Part shown: positions 34,770 through 44,000 of the stretch, one piece after another
Numbering within the stretch: position 1 is the stretch's first letter
Layout of the letters: each line of letters starts with the position of its first letter
NCBI RefSeq assembly: GCF_036075115.1
Contig: NZ_CP107958.1
Location: 186,001 to 250,000, forward strand
Source: Streptomyces sp. NBC_00377
GTDB taxonomy: Bacteria; Actinomycetota; Actinomycetes; Streptomycetales; Streptomycetaceae
Reading direction: 5' to 3'
DNA: 64,000 nt
The notes under the pieces: generated by a model
Told to the model about the DNA's origin: nothing
What the model saw: the letters and a program-made list of their open reading frames with translations, nothing else
Database searches by the model: none
Translations under genes and position numbers: made by a program

Positions 34770-35771
34770 GTGGTCTACCGGATCCATTTCACCGCCGAGG
34801 ATCTGGCACGGACCCGGGTGGCCGAGTCCCCGAGGCCGATGCTGGAACTGACCAATGCGGTACGGGTCCTGCAGGACCGGAATCAGCCGGTGCGGTACGA
34901 CGTATGGCGACAGCGGTCCATGGCCCAGTTACCGCCGGAGGCGCGCCTGGCCCTCGATCTGATCCCGTTGCGCGGATGGACACCGGACTTCCTGGCCCGC
35001 GTGCAACCGGGCAGCCCACAGGACCTGCTGGAACAGATCCGTTCGACCTCACCGAGAGAGATCCGTCAGACCCTGGCAGCCCTCGCGGAACACCAGCCGC
35101 TGCCCTCCTGGAGCCGGCGGCTGGACGATGACCCACTCATGCTGCAACAGCTGGCCGACAGCATGCAGGTCCTCCACACGACAGTCATGGCGCCGTACTG
35201 GCCCCACGTGGTGACCAGCCTTGCCGCCGACCGTGCCGTCCGGGTACGCGAACTGCTCCACGGTGGCGTCGAGCGCCTGCTGACCGGGCTGTACCCGCGA
35301 CGCATCCGGTGGACAGCGCCGACGCTGGAAGTCGCCATGGCCTCCGGCATGCAAGGCGACCTGCGGCTGGAGGGTCAGGGGCTGCTGCTGGTGCCCTCAC
35401 TGTTCGGGTCTGAATCACCGGTCATCGACCCCGATGCCGAGCCCCAGCCCTTCCTGACCTACCCCGCCAACTCCGGTACTGCCCTCACCCCCCTGACCCC
35501 CGTCTCCGCGGAATCCGCGGCCGCAAGCGCCCCCGAGGCTCTGACCGCGCTGTTGGGCCGGACCCGCGCCGCAGTCCTCCATGCCATCGCCACCCATCCC
35601 GGATGCAACACGGCCGAACTCGCCGGCGTTCTCGGCATCGGCGCCTCAGGCGCCAGCCAACACGCCACCGTCCTACGACAGGCCGGACTGGTCACCACCC
35701 TCCGGCACCGCAACAGCGCGGTGCACACCCCCACCAGCACCGGGCTCAGCCTCCTCATGCTGCACAGCTGA
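34770..35771 (+). CDS. ArsR-type winged-helix transcriptional regulator, long form
   Basis: A 333-residue regulator. The N-terminal 230 residues (VYRIHFTAEDLARTRVAESP...) form a ligand or dimer domain found in actinobacterial ArsR-like regulators. The C-terminal winged helix is TRAAVLHAIATHPGCNTAELAGVLGIGASGASQHATVLRQAGLVTTLR. GTG 34770 is preferred because GGGGGA lies four bases upstream; ATG 34758 in frame is an alternative. It points away from the biosynthetic cluster and its targets are unknown. Confidence 0.8.
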   Translation: MVYRIHFTAEDLARTRVAESPRPMLELTNAVRVLQDRNQPVRYDVWRQRSMAQLPPEARLALDLIPLRGWTPDFLARVQPGSPQDLLEQIRSTSPREIRQTLAALAEHQPLPSWSRRLDDDPLMLQQLADSMQVLHTTVMAPYWPHVVTSLAADRAVRVRELLHGGVERLLTGLYPRRIRWTAPTLEVAMASGMQGDLRLEGQGLLLVPSLFGSESPVIDPDAEPQPFLTYPANSGTALTPLTPVSAESAAASAPEALTALLGRTRAAVLHAIATHPGCNTAELAGVLGIGASGASQHATVLRQAGLVTTLRHRNSAVHTPTSTGLSLLMLHS

Positions 35772-35784
35772 AGGCCGCCGTCAG

Positions 35785-35800
35785 CCAACCAAGGGGTTGG
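35785..35800 (+). terminator. Short hairpin after the ArsR-type gene
   Basis: CCAACC (35785-35790) pairs with GGTTGG (35795-35800) across a four-base loop, 14 bases after the stop codon. The short stem is followed by GTTTG. The remaining bases to 36126 show no gene. Confidence 0.4.
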
Positions 35801-36126
35801 GTTTGCGGGGTGCACACTACGAGGGTTCGGCCCTTGAGGCCGGACTCGTTCAAAGTCCAGCCGTCCAATGAGTTCCGGGACACCTCCGCTCCCGCCAGCA
35901 CACAAACCTGCTGACCAGTGGACCGCCCTGCATCCGGGCCAGGACAGCAACAGCTCGTACCACGCCGCGCAGATCGCTCCTCCGCGTCGACAGGACGGCG
36001 TTCAACCGGCCCACGCAACGCGCCTCGGAACTGCATCATCGGTGCCCTGAGGCATGACCCGGCCAGACCGGGTGTGATCGATACGATGGCCGAGCCCGGC
36101 CCTCGCCCCAACGAGAGGAACCCGCG

Positions 36127-37140
36127 TTGAGCCAGTGCTGTTCGGCCCGTGCTGCGGTGTTCTCGGCCGGGTCCTGGGGCACCGCAGCAGCAAAGATCCT
36201 GGCCGACGCCGGCACAGGCGTGGTCCTGCACGCCCGCCGTAGTGAAATCGCCGAGGCGATCAACACCCACCACCACAACCCCGGCTACTTCCCGGACGTC
36301 GAGCTGCCCGCAGGCCTGACCGCGACGACCGACCCGGCTGCCGCGCTGGACGGCGCGGACTTCATGGTGCTGTCCATCCCGGCGCAGAGTCTGCGGGCGA
36401 ACCTCGCCGCGTGGGCGCCGCACATCGGGCCCGCAACGGTGATCGTGTCGCTGATGAAAGGCATCGAGCAGGACAGCCACCTGCGGGCAAGCCAGATCAT
36501 CACCGAGGTGGCCGGCGTCCGTACGCAGCGGGTCGCGGTGCTTTCGGGGCCGAACCTGGCGCGCGAGATCATGGAAGGCCAGCCCGCCGCGGCCACTGTC
36601 GCCTGCACAGACGAAAACGCCGCCCACCGCTTCCAGCAGGCGTGCCACACCTCATACTTCCGCCCTTACACCAGCACTGACGTGACAGGCTGCGAGCTGG
36701 GCGGCGCGGTGAAGAACGTCATCGCCCTCGCGGTCGGTATCGCCTCGGGCATGGGACTGGGGGACAACGCCACGGCCATGCTCATCACCCGCGGCCTGGC
36801 CGAGACCACCCGGCTGGGGACAGCTATGGGCGCCCACCCAGCCACCCTCGCCGGCCTGTCCGGCCTGGGCGACCTGGTGGCCACCTGCTCGTCCCCGCTC
36901 TCGCGCAACCGCACCTTCGGCACGCACCTCGGCCGGGGCCTGAGCGTCGAAGAAGCAACCGCCCTCACCCGCCAGACCACCGAAGGCGTCAAATCCGCGC
37001 AAGCGATCCTCGCCCTCGCCCAGGCCCACGACGTCGAAATGCCCATCACGGAAGTGATCTCCGACCTCCTGCACGCGAAGGTCACCCTCAACAGGGCCGC
37101 GGCCGCGCTGATGCAGCGGCCCCCCAAGCCCGAGCGCTGA
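36127..37140 (+). CDS. gpsA: NAD(P)-dependent glycerol-3-phosphate dehydrogenase
   Basis: A 337-residue GpsA homologue that interconverts dihydroxyacetone phosphate and sn-glycerol-3-phosphate. The NAD site is AAVFSAGSWGTAAAKIL. SLMKGIE, VLSGPNLAREI and the catalytic-lysine region CELGGAVKNVIALAVGIASG match the family, as does GLSGLGDLVATCSSPLSRNRTFG. The first glycine of the usual GxGSWG is serine (VFSAGSWG). TTG 36127 has AGAGGAA seven bases upstream. It is followed by a strong terminator and is probably a second, accessory gpsA. Confidence 0.88.
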   Translation: MSQCCSARAAVFSAGSWGTAAAKILADAGTGVVLHARRSEIAEAINTHHHNPGYFPDVELPAGLTATTDPAAALDGADFMVLSIPAQSLRANLAAWAPHIGPATVIVSLMKGIEQDSHLRASQIITEVAGVRTQRVAVLSGPNLAREIMEGQPAAATVACTDENAAHRFQQACHTSYFRPYTSTDVTGCELGGAVKNVIALAVGIASGMGLGDNATAMLITRGLAETTRLGTAMGAHPATLAGLSGLGDLVATCSSPLSRNRTFGTHLGRGLSVEEATALTRQTTEGVKSAQAILALAQAHDVEMPITEVISDLLHAKVTLNRAAAALMQRPPKPER

Positions 37141-37143
37141 CAC

Positions 37144-37170
37144 CCGCAGCCCCACGACACGGGGCTGCGG
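37144..37170 (+). terminator. Intrinsic terminator of gpsA
   Basis: A perfect 10-bp stem (CCGCAGCCCC with GGGGCTGCGG) and a seven-base loop begin four bases after the gpsA stop. No U-tract follows, as is common in Streptomyces. Confidence 0.8.
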
Positions 37171-37495
37171 TTCGACGACGCGCCAGGCGCTATCCGAACC
37201 GGTCAAGGTGATGCGGTCTACGGCCTGTTGCTCGCGCTGTCCGCGTATCGGCCATTTCCGGCCCGGCGCCGAGCCAAGCCACTCCAGGGATCCCTCGCCC
37301 CCGAAGTTCCCTCACCCAGGAAATAGCGGGCTCCCCAGCACGACCGAACGACGTGTATTCGATATCGCGGCCGGGTCGTTGGACCTCACGACTCCGACAC
37401 AGCGACCGTCCCAGGGGGAACGATGACCTCGGCCGGACGCCGGATAGCCTGCCCGGACACGACACGGACGTACCGCAGAGTGCGGGCGTACGGAC
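37171..37495. other. Intergenic region without a recognised gene
   Basis: These 325 bases between the gpsA terminator and a transposase remnant show no supported coding frame or structured repeat. Confidence 0.4.
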
Positions 37496-37852
37496 GTGCT
37501 GAAGTGCGGCAGCGGCAACGGCCTCGGGCCGCTGCCCGACGACACTACGGCGCACCTCGACGCCTGCTACGACTCGGACAAGATCCGCGCCGAGCTCACC
37601 GCCCGCGACCTGCGCGGTCGCATCGCGCACAAGGGCGAGAAGGCGCCGATCCAGGCAAGCCGGCCGTGGCATGTCGAGCGCACACAGGCCTGGCAGAACG
37701 CGTTCTGCCGCCTTGCCCGCTGCTACGAACGCCGCAGTACCGTCATCAACGCCCTCTTCGACCTCGCAGCGACGATCATCACCGTCCGTAGCCTGATCCG
37801 ACGAGCCTGGATCACCCACCGCTGGGACCACCGGCCCAAGCGACGCCCATGA
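37496..37852 (+). pseudogene. C-terminal remnant of an IS5-type transposase
   Basis: The reading contains DACYDSDKIRAELTARDLRGRIAHKGEK, RPWHVERTQAWQNAFCRLARCYERR and FDLAATIITVRSLIRRAW, the C-terminal third of a Streptomyces IS5-family transposase including its catalytic Glu (HVERT). The N-terminal two-thirds are absent and no inverted repeats were found, so it is a truncated relic. Confidence 0.85.
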
Positions 37853-38030
37853 ACACCCGCCTGTCTGCGCGAGGACTCTGCTGGAGCACAAGCCGCTCCT
37901 GACCGACACTGCGCTCCTCGATCGCGGCCTGCAACCGCGCGGCCGGGCTGAAGTGGCCGCTCCCCACTACCGTCCATGAACACGCACCCCGTGTCCGCGT
38001 TCTGCGGGAGCGGCACCCGGACTGGCCAGA

Positions 38031-38912
38031 TCACACGGCCAGCTCGGTCACGAGCGGCCTGTGGTCCGAGAACGGCATGGACGGTGTACTCGTACCGCGC
38101 ACCGCATCCCGGGGAATCCCGCCCGTCAGAATTCGGTCGAACCGCACTCGCGGACGATGGGACGGATAGGTGGGCTCGCCCCCCAGGTCCCTCCAGGCGC
38201 TGTAGCCGTCCCGCCCGCAGCGGGACAGACGGTCCATCCGTGCGGTCCCGGCGAGCACCAGCCGGGGCAGCGGTCCCACCATGTTGAGGTCACCCGCCAC
38301 GATGTGCGGTCCCGGCAGGCCAGACACCCAGCGGCGGATCCCCGCGAGCTGGACCGCGTTCCAGCCGGGAACAAAGGACAGGTGCACCGCCACCACCGTG
38401 AACAGGCCGTATTTCCCCTCCACCACAGCGGCCAGCGCAGCGCGCGGCCGATCCCTTGCCCAGCTCAGACCGGGCCGCCCCGCCACACGCAGCGGCATCC
38501 GCACGCTCACCGGCGCCAGCTGCCGCGCATACCATCCGCGTATCGGGAGCCGGGAGAGCAAGGCAAGACCGTGCGAGGAGCGGCCGGCCCGGGCCGAATC
38601 TTCCCCCGGGCCATACACGCGGAGACCAGCTGCTTCGGGGTCGAGTGCCCACCCCCGGCCTGGTACCGGGACGCCGTGCAGTGCTGACGCATACCGCCAG
38701 TCGCCCGCGCCCATGCCCCCCGCCGCAGCGGCGGCTTGATCTACGCGGCCAGAACGCTCCTGGAACCGATCGACTTCCTGTAGCACCAGGACATCGACGC
38801 CCAGAGACCCGACAGCGTCGGCGAGCAGTCCACGCTCGGAAGCACCAGGCCGAACCAGCCGACCAGACCCGACCGGCCGACCATGCAGGATATTGAACGT
38901 CGCGAGTCTCAC
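38031..38912 (-). CDS. Endonuclease/exonuclease/phosphatase family protein
   Basis: A 293-residue EEP-fold hydrolase. It begins VRLATFNILHG (metal-site Asn) and has VDVLVLQEVDRF (metal-site Glu), HIVAGDLNMVGPLPR and the closing SMPFSDHRPLVTELAV with the catalytic Asp-His. This fold acts on phosphodiesters in DNA, RNA, lipids or signalling molecules; the substrate is not evident. GTG 38912 is chosen because the fold begins there. No signal peptide is seen. Confidence 0.85.
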   Translation of the reverse strand: MRLATFNILHGRPVGSGRLVRPGASERGLLADAVGSLGVDVLVLQEVDRFQERSGRVDQAAAAAGGMGAGDWRYASALHGVPVPGRGWALDPEAAGLRVYGPGEDSARAGRSSHGLALLSRLPIRGWYARQLAPVSVRMPLRVAGRPGLSWARDRPRAALAAVVEGKYGLFTVVAVHLSFVPGWNAVQLAGIRRWVSGLPGPHIVAGDLNMVGPLPRLVLAGTARMDRLSRCGRDGYSAWRDLGGEPTYPSHRPRVRFDRILTGGIPRDAVRGTSTPSMPFSDHRPLVTELAV

Positions 38913-38997
38913 CCGCCCGGAGTGTACAACGAGCCCACAGACCGGACTTGAGACCGACAACCCCGCATGCCTACTTGCGCAGCCTCTTAGTTCGGAG

Positions 38998-39735
38998 ATG
39001 CCGAACGCGGAGATCGGCAAGGGCTACGAGTACGCCAGGGACCAGGTCGTCGCCATCAGCGACGAGGAACTACGCGACCTGCCGCTGCCGACAGCGAAGG
39101 CCTTCGAGATCGACGCCTTCATCGCGGCCGACGACATCGACCTGATCCGGATCGGCGAGGGCTACTACCTCTCCCCCGACGGCCAGGTCGCAACCAAGCC
39201 CTACAACCTGCTCCGCGAAGCGCTGGCCCGTTCGGCGAAGGCCATCGCCACATACGCGTGGTCCGGGCGTGAACGGCTCGGCATGCTCCGGGTCCGCGGC
39301 GACGCCATCGTCCAGCACGCCATGCACTGGCCCGACGAGATCCGCGACCCCACCGAGCTCCTCCCCGAGCCCGTGGACGTGTCCGAGGAGGAGATCAAGG
39401 ACGCGCTCGCCCTGATGGAGTCGATGTCTCGCGACGACCTCGAGGGCGACGACTTCAAGGACACCTACACCGAGGCCTTGGAGAAGATCATCGAAGCCAA
39501 GCGGGAAGAGAAACCGCTCCCCGAGGCGCCCGAGCCGGAGAAGCCGCGACGGGTCCTCGACCTGATGGCCGCGCTCGAGGAGTCCGTGTCCAATGCGGCG
39601 AAGGCCTCCCGCGGCGAGAACGCCGACGTCCGCGAACTGCCGAAGCCGAGGAAGAAGACGGACGCGATGAAGACGACGGCGAAGAAGACCACGGCGAAGA
39701 AGGCAACCTCGAGGAAGCCACGCCGCAGTGCCTGA
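38998..39735 (+). pseudogene. N-terminally truncated Ku protein
   Basis: Ku binds DNA ends for non-homologous end joining. The reading starts MPNAEIGKGYEYARDQVVAISDEEL and continues with DLPLPTAKAFEIDAFI, YYLSPDGQVATKPYNLLREAL, LRVRGDAIVQHAMHWPDEIRD and a Lys-rich tail (KKTTAKKTTAKKATSRKP) typical of Streptomyces Ku. Roughly the first 60 residues of a normal Ku (the AIWSGAISFGLV region) are missing and no counterpart lies upstream. The rest is open over 245 codons, so the product could be expressed but is probably non-functional. Confidence 0.8.
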
Positions 39736-39832
39736 ACCCCCCGGCCACATTTCCACGGCGTTCTTACCGCATCGCTGGCAGCGAGGGGCATGCTCTCGAC
39801 ATGAGCCACGACCCGACGGCCAAGGCACGACG

Positions 39833-40132
39833 GTGCAGTACGAGCGGGAGGCGGCGTGGGTCGTCGTCGCACACGGCGACTACGACACCACCAGCATCGC
39901 CCCGCTCGAGGAAGCACTCGACACCACCGCGCCCAAGCACTCCCGCGTGGTGATCGACGCCTCCGGCGTCTCCTTCGCCGACTCCACCTCCCTCAACCTG
40001 CTGCTGCGCATCCACCACCTGACCTCGCTACGCGTGGCAGGCCCACCCCGCCACCTACGGCGTCTCTTCGGGATCACCGGCGCCGACACCGTGCTCGACA
40101 CCCGCGAGAACATCCAGAACGCCCTGACCTGA
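39833..40132 (+). CDS. STAS-domain protein (anti-sigma factor antagonist-like)
   Basis: A 99-residue STAS domain of the RsbV/SpoIIAA type, which binds anti-sigma factors and is switched by phosphorylation. Recognisable parts are WVVVAHGDYDTTSIAPLEEAL and VVIDASGVSFADSTSLNLLL, whose DSTS stretch holds the usual phosphorylation site. GTG 39833 is the in-frame start. An upstream ATG (39801) starts MSHDPTAKA in another frame and looks like the natural N-terminus, so a one-base indel between may have damaged the gene. Confidence 0.75.
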   Translation: MQYEREAAWVVVAHGDYDTTSIAPLEEALDTTAPKHSRVVIDASGVSFADSTSLNLLLRIHHLTSLRVAGPPRHLRRLFGITGADTVLDTRENIQNALT

Positions 40133-40444
40133 CCCAACAGCACCCCGGCCCTCGGTATGCCTCCCAACGCACCCGCCTCCCGGCTCCTCCACGGGAGGCC
40201 ACGCGGCTTGCTCCCCATACGCCCGGCCGCCCCCCGACCACGGCAGGTCAGATCCGCATTCCGACGTGGTCAGGGTGACTCGGTGACGCTGCCCCGATCG
40301 AACCGGCAAGCCCGTACACCTAGAATCAAATACGTGTTCGATGACCTGCCCGAGGACCTGCCCCGCCTGGAGACGCTAGAAGTTATGTGGAATCAGCCTG
40401 GGTGATCCTGTAGCCCGGCTTCATCCACGATCCTGGGGAACGGC
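40133..40444. other. Gap upstream of the recombinase pair
   Basis: No gene, tRNA or repeat was recognised in these 312 bases. If the recombinases form a Tn554-like element, its left end should lie here. Confidence 0.35.
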
Positions 40445-41524
40445 TTGAGCAGTACATCGGTACTCATGGCCAAGTGGCCGGTGCTGGCACGAAACGATCA
40501 CGCAGCTACCTGGCTGCAAGCCTGGGAAGACCTCGGGCGCGCGCCAGGGACTTTGGACGCCTACGCCCGGGGACTCGCGGAATACCTCGCGCTGTGTGAG
40601 CGAGAAGCGGTCGATCCGCTGTCTGCCGGCCGCGCGCACGTGGGTGTGTTCGTTCGCGAGCTGACGTCTCGGCCGCACCGGCGCGGGGCGAACGTCGTCT
40701 CGATCGAGTCGGGGGCCGGCCTGGCGAACGCGACGATCCAGCAACGCCTGGTACCGGTACGCCTGTTCTACGACTTCCTCATCGAGGAAGGCCTGCGCGA
40801 GTCGAACCCCGTGGGCCGCGGGCGGTACACGCCTGGCCGACGCGGGAGCCACCAGGAGCGAGGCTTGGTGCCGCGGTTCTCCAAGCTGCCCTGGCTCCCG
40901 ACCGAGCGGCAGTGGCTTGACCTGCTGGAGGTGGCACGGCGTGAACCGGTGCGTAACCGGGTGATGCTGGCGCTCGCCTACGATGCGGCGCTGCGCCGGG
41001 AGGAGCTGTGCTCGCTGCGCACCGATGATCTGGATCCGGCGCACCGGACGCTGCGGGTGCGTGCGGAGACGACGAAGAACCGGCTGGCACGCGTGGTGCC
41101 GTACTCCGCGCCGACGAGCGTGCTGCTGGCCGACTACCTCGCGCACCGCGCGACGGTCAGCCGGGCCCGGGGGCCACTGTTCCTGTCGGAGTCTCGGCGC
41201 AACCATGGCCAGCCGCTGACTCTGTGGACCTGGTCGAAGGTGGTACGCCGTCTCGCCCTGGCGGCCGGCGTCGAGCGGTTCTCCACCCACACCACTCGCC
41301 ATCTGTGCCTGACCGATCTGGCGCGGATGGGCTGGGAGTTGCACGCCATCGCCTCCTTCGCCGGGCACCGGCACATTGACACGACCCTGCAGTACATCCA
41401 CCTCTCCGGCCGTGACCTCGCCGAGAAGCTGAAGAGCGGGATGGACCACATTCACGCCTGGCGGGTCCAGATGCTCGCTGGCCCGGACACGTCGCAGGCC
41501 GGGGCGGGAGGAGGCTCGCTATGA
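40445..41524 (+). CDS. Tyrosine recombinase, Tn554 TnpA-like
   Basis: A 359-residue phage-integrase-family recombinase. It has an N-terminal SAM-like core-binding domain (HAATWLQAWEDLGRAPGTLDAYARGL...). The catalytic set is Arg184 in DAALRREEL, His282/Arg285 in STHTTRHLCL, His308 in AGHRHIDTT and nucleophile Tyr317 in LQYIHL. Length matches Tn554 TnpA. Its stop overlaps the next recombinase's ATG (ATGA). TTG 40445 has a GGGGAA site; ATG 40466 is the alternative start. Confidence 0.88.
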   Translation: MSSTSVLMAKWPVLARNDHAATWLQAWEDLGRAPGTLDAYARGLAEYLALCEREAVDPLSAGRAHVGVFVRELTSRPHRRGANVVSIESGAGLANATIQQRLVPVRLFYDFLIEEGLRESNPVGRGRYTPGRRGSHQERGLVPRFSKLPWLPTERQWLDLLEVARREPVRNRVMLALAYDAALRREELCSLRTDDLDPAHRTLRVRAETTKNRLARVVPYSAPTSVLLADYLAHRATVSRARGPLFLSESRRNHGQPLTLWTWSKVVRRLALAAGVERFSTHTTRHLCLTDLARMGWELHAIASFAGHRHIDTTLQYIHLSGRDLAEKLKSGMDHIHAWRVQMLAGPDTSQAGAGGGSL

Positions 41525-43806
41525 CGGCTGCGTCCCTGCCCGAGGACTCCCCCGGGCGCTGGCACTCCCCGATCGACCTGCGTCACTACGACCGCTCACC
41601 TGCGCTGGCAGGAGCGGAGCAGCGTGCCATTCGCGAGCTGGGCTTGCGCAACCTGCGCCGACAGCGATATCACGACCCTGATGCCCCGCAGTGGGCTGAC
41701 ATCAGCCGTCTCACACGCCCTCTGCAGGACATCAACGCCAGTTTCGACGTGCCGCGCACTGAGTATGGACGGCGGGTCATGAACGACGCCGCCGCCGTGG
41801 TGCTATTGCGGTGCGCGGATGTCGGACGTGCGTACTGGGACTGGGACGGTGAGGAATGGCTGAGGTTCCTCGGCCACCATCACCGGGCGTTTCAAGAGCA
41901 GGTGCCCGACTGGACCGCGGGATCCGTGCGCCCGACTCTGTGCGGGTACGCCTACCACCTGGAACGCTTCACCGGTTTCCACCGGCTCGGACACTTCGAC
42001 CGGCTGTCGCTCGCCTGCCGCGTCTTCGGCCGCCACCTCGTCGAAGCGGAGATCGGACAGGTCCGTACCGTGCTGACCGGCTGGGGCTACCAGTACGGCC
42101 AGGACCACGACAAGAACGTGCCCTCGGTGCTGAGCCAACTCTTCCTGCTCAACCGCAGCCCCCACAGCAGCGACCTCACCACCGCGTTCTTCGACCGAGT
42201 CCGGCGAGCGCATCTCCTGACCGACGAGAGCATGAAAGTCCTGTACGCGGTACAACGCGCCGTGGCAGCCCTCGGCTTCTGCGACCCGCCCCCCGCGACC
42301 TCCGGCTCTGACGTGGTCAGCCACGACGGAGTGCCCCCAGTCTGGGCCCAATGGGTGGAACGCTGGTACGCCACCGCGACGATGACCCACCGCGCCCGCC
42401 TGCACTACCGGGCCGCGCTGCTGAAGACCGGACGGTGGATCGCCGCGCACCAGCCGGAAGCCGCCGACCCCGCACTATGGACGCGGCAGACGTGCGCGGC
42501 CTGGATCGCAGCCGTCGACCGCATGAAGATCGGCGACCACGTCGTACGCACCAGCAGCTTCCGGGAACGTCTGGGCCAGCCGCTCCAGGCCGCCTCGAAG
42601 GCCGGCCTCATCCGCGCCGTGAGGGTCTTCTTCCGCGACATCCAGGACTGGCAGTGGGTGCGCCTCGGTTTCGATCCTCTCCGCGCGCTCTCCGTGCCCC
42701 GCACCATCAGCGCCCTGGTCGGCCCGAATCCACGCGTGATCGCCGACGACATCTGGGCCAAGCTGCTGTGGGCCGGACTCAACCTGGAATCCGCCGACCT
42801 TCCCCGTGGCAAAGCCGGTCCCATCTACCCCCTGGAACTCGTCCGAGCCGTCACGCTGACCTGGCTGTTCGCCGGGCAGCGCAGCAACGAGATCGCACGG
42901 CTGCGTCTCGGCTGCATCCGCTGGCAGCACAACGGCAATCCCGTCGCCGGCGACTCCGAACGCATCCTCGCGCGGGACGCTGTCTGCCTGCTGGACGTTC
43001 CCGCGCACAAGACCGGGACGGCGTTCACCAAACCGGTCGACCCGCTGCTCGGCCAGGCCATCAACGCCTGGGAAGCACTCCGCCCCCAGCAGCCGAAGCG
43101 GACCGACCAACGCACCGGAGAACAGGTCGACTTCCTCTTCGCCTACCGCGCCCGCGCCGTCTCCAGCGGCTACATCAACAGCAGCATCATCCCCATGCTC
43201 TGCCGCAAGGCCGGCGTCCCGGCCGCCGACGTCCGCGGCAACATCACCAGCCACCGCGCCCGCTCCACCATCGCCAGCCAGCTCTACAACGCCAAAGAAC
43301 CCATGACCCTCTTCGAGCTGCAGGCCTGGCTCGGCCACCGCTCACCGGAATCCACCCAGCACTACGCGAAGATCAGCCCCAACACCCTGACCAAGGCATA
43401 CGAGGACGCCGGGTACTTCGCCCGCAACGTGCGCACCATCGAAGTCCTCGTCGACCGCGACGCCGTCACCTCCGGCGCGGCAGCAGCCGGGGAACCGTGG
43501 CAGCACTACGACCTCGGGCACGGCTACTGCACGTACACATTCTTCGAGCAGTGCTCGCACCGCATGGCCTGCGCCCGCTGCGATTTCTACACCCCCAAAA
43601 GCTCCAGCAAAGCTCAGCTCTTGGAAGCGAAGGCCAACCTGCAGCACATGCGGGCCGCCATCCCACTGACCGACGAAGAACAAGCCGCCGTCGACGACGG
43701 TCAAGCCGCCCTCAGCCGGCTCCTGGAACGTCTCGCGGACGTCCCCACGCCATCCGGCGCCACCCCGCGCCAGCTCCTGCCAATTATTGAGCTGCCGCCA
43801 TCTTGA
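41521..43806 (+). CDS. Large tyrosine recombinase, Tn554 TnpB-like
   Basis: A 761-residue protein with a long N-terminal region and a C-terminal phage-integrase catalytic domain: Arg in LFAGQRSNEIARLRL, His/Arg in ITSHRARSTIASQL, His in AWLGHRSPESTQ and Tyr in HYAKISP. A cysteine/histidine-rich segment follows (YCTYTFFEQCSHRMACARC), probably a zinc-binding module. It is longer than Tn554 TnpB (about 630). It is translated in overlap with the smaller recombinase. No TnpC-like third gene follows, so the module is either a two-protein type or incomplete. Confidence 0.85.
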   Translation: MTAASLPEDSPGRWHSPIDLRHYDRSPALAGAEQRAIRELGLRNLRRQRYHDPDAPQWADISRLTRPLQDINASFDVPRTEYGRRVMNDAAAVVLLRCADVGRAYWDWDGEEWLRFLGHHHRAFQEQVPDWTAGSVRPTLCGYAYHLERFTGFHRLGHFDRLSLACRVFGRHLVEAEIGQVRTVLTGWGYQYGQDHDKNVPSVLSQLFLLNRSPHSSDLTTAFFDRVRRAHLLTDESMKVLYAVQRAVAALGFCDPPPATSGSDVVSHDGVPPVWAQWVERWYATATMTHRARLHYRAALLKTGRWIAAHQPEAADPALWTRQTCAAWIAAVDRMKIGDHVVRTSSFRERLGQPLQAASKAGLIRAVRVFFRDIQDWQWVRLGFDPLRALSVPRTISALVGPNPRVIADDIWAKLLWAGLNLESADLPRGKAGPIYPLELVRAVTLTWLFAGQRSNEIARLRLGCIRWQHNGNPVAGDSERILARDAVCLLDVPAHKTGTAFTKPVDPLLGQAINAWEALRPQQPKRTDQRTGEQVDFLFAYRARAVSSGYINSSIIPMLCRKAGVPAADVRGNITSHRARSTIASQLYNAKEPMTLFELQAWLGHRSPESTQHYAKISPNTLTKAYEDAGYFARNVRTIEVLVDRDAVTSGAAAAGEPWQHYDLGHGYCTYTFFEQCSHRMACARCDFYTPKSSSKAQLLEAKANLQHMRAAIPLTDEEQAAVDDGQAALSRLLERLADVPTPSGATPRQLLPIIELPPS

Positions 43807-44000
43807 AGAGGCAGATCAGAGACATGCCGTGGCCCTGCTGGGGACTCGCGCTGATCGACGGCGGCGGTCCGCCGTGCCGATCGTGCCAGCGATACGGACG
43901 GTGCTCAGAGAGCGGCTTGACCTTGACGCTGGGTCAACCCTCCATGCTTCCGGCAGGAGCTTCCTCGCAGTCGCCTGGAACGACTCCATGAAGGAGGCAG

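Noticed and set aside
40133..40444. tRNA gene or attachment site upstream of the recombinases
   Set aside because: No tRNA-like cloverleaf or direct repeat pair was seen.
41803..43338. Minus-strand open frames opposite the large recombinase
   Set aside because: Shadow frames of the plus-strand recombinase with no recognisable domains.
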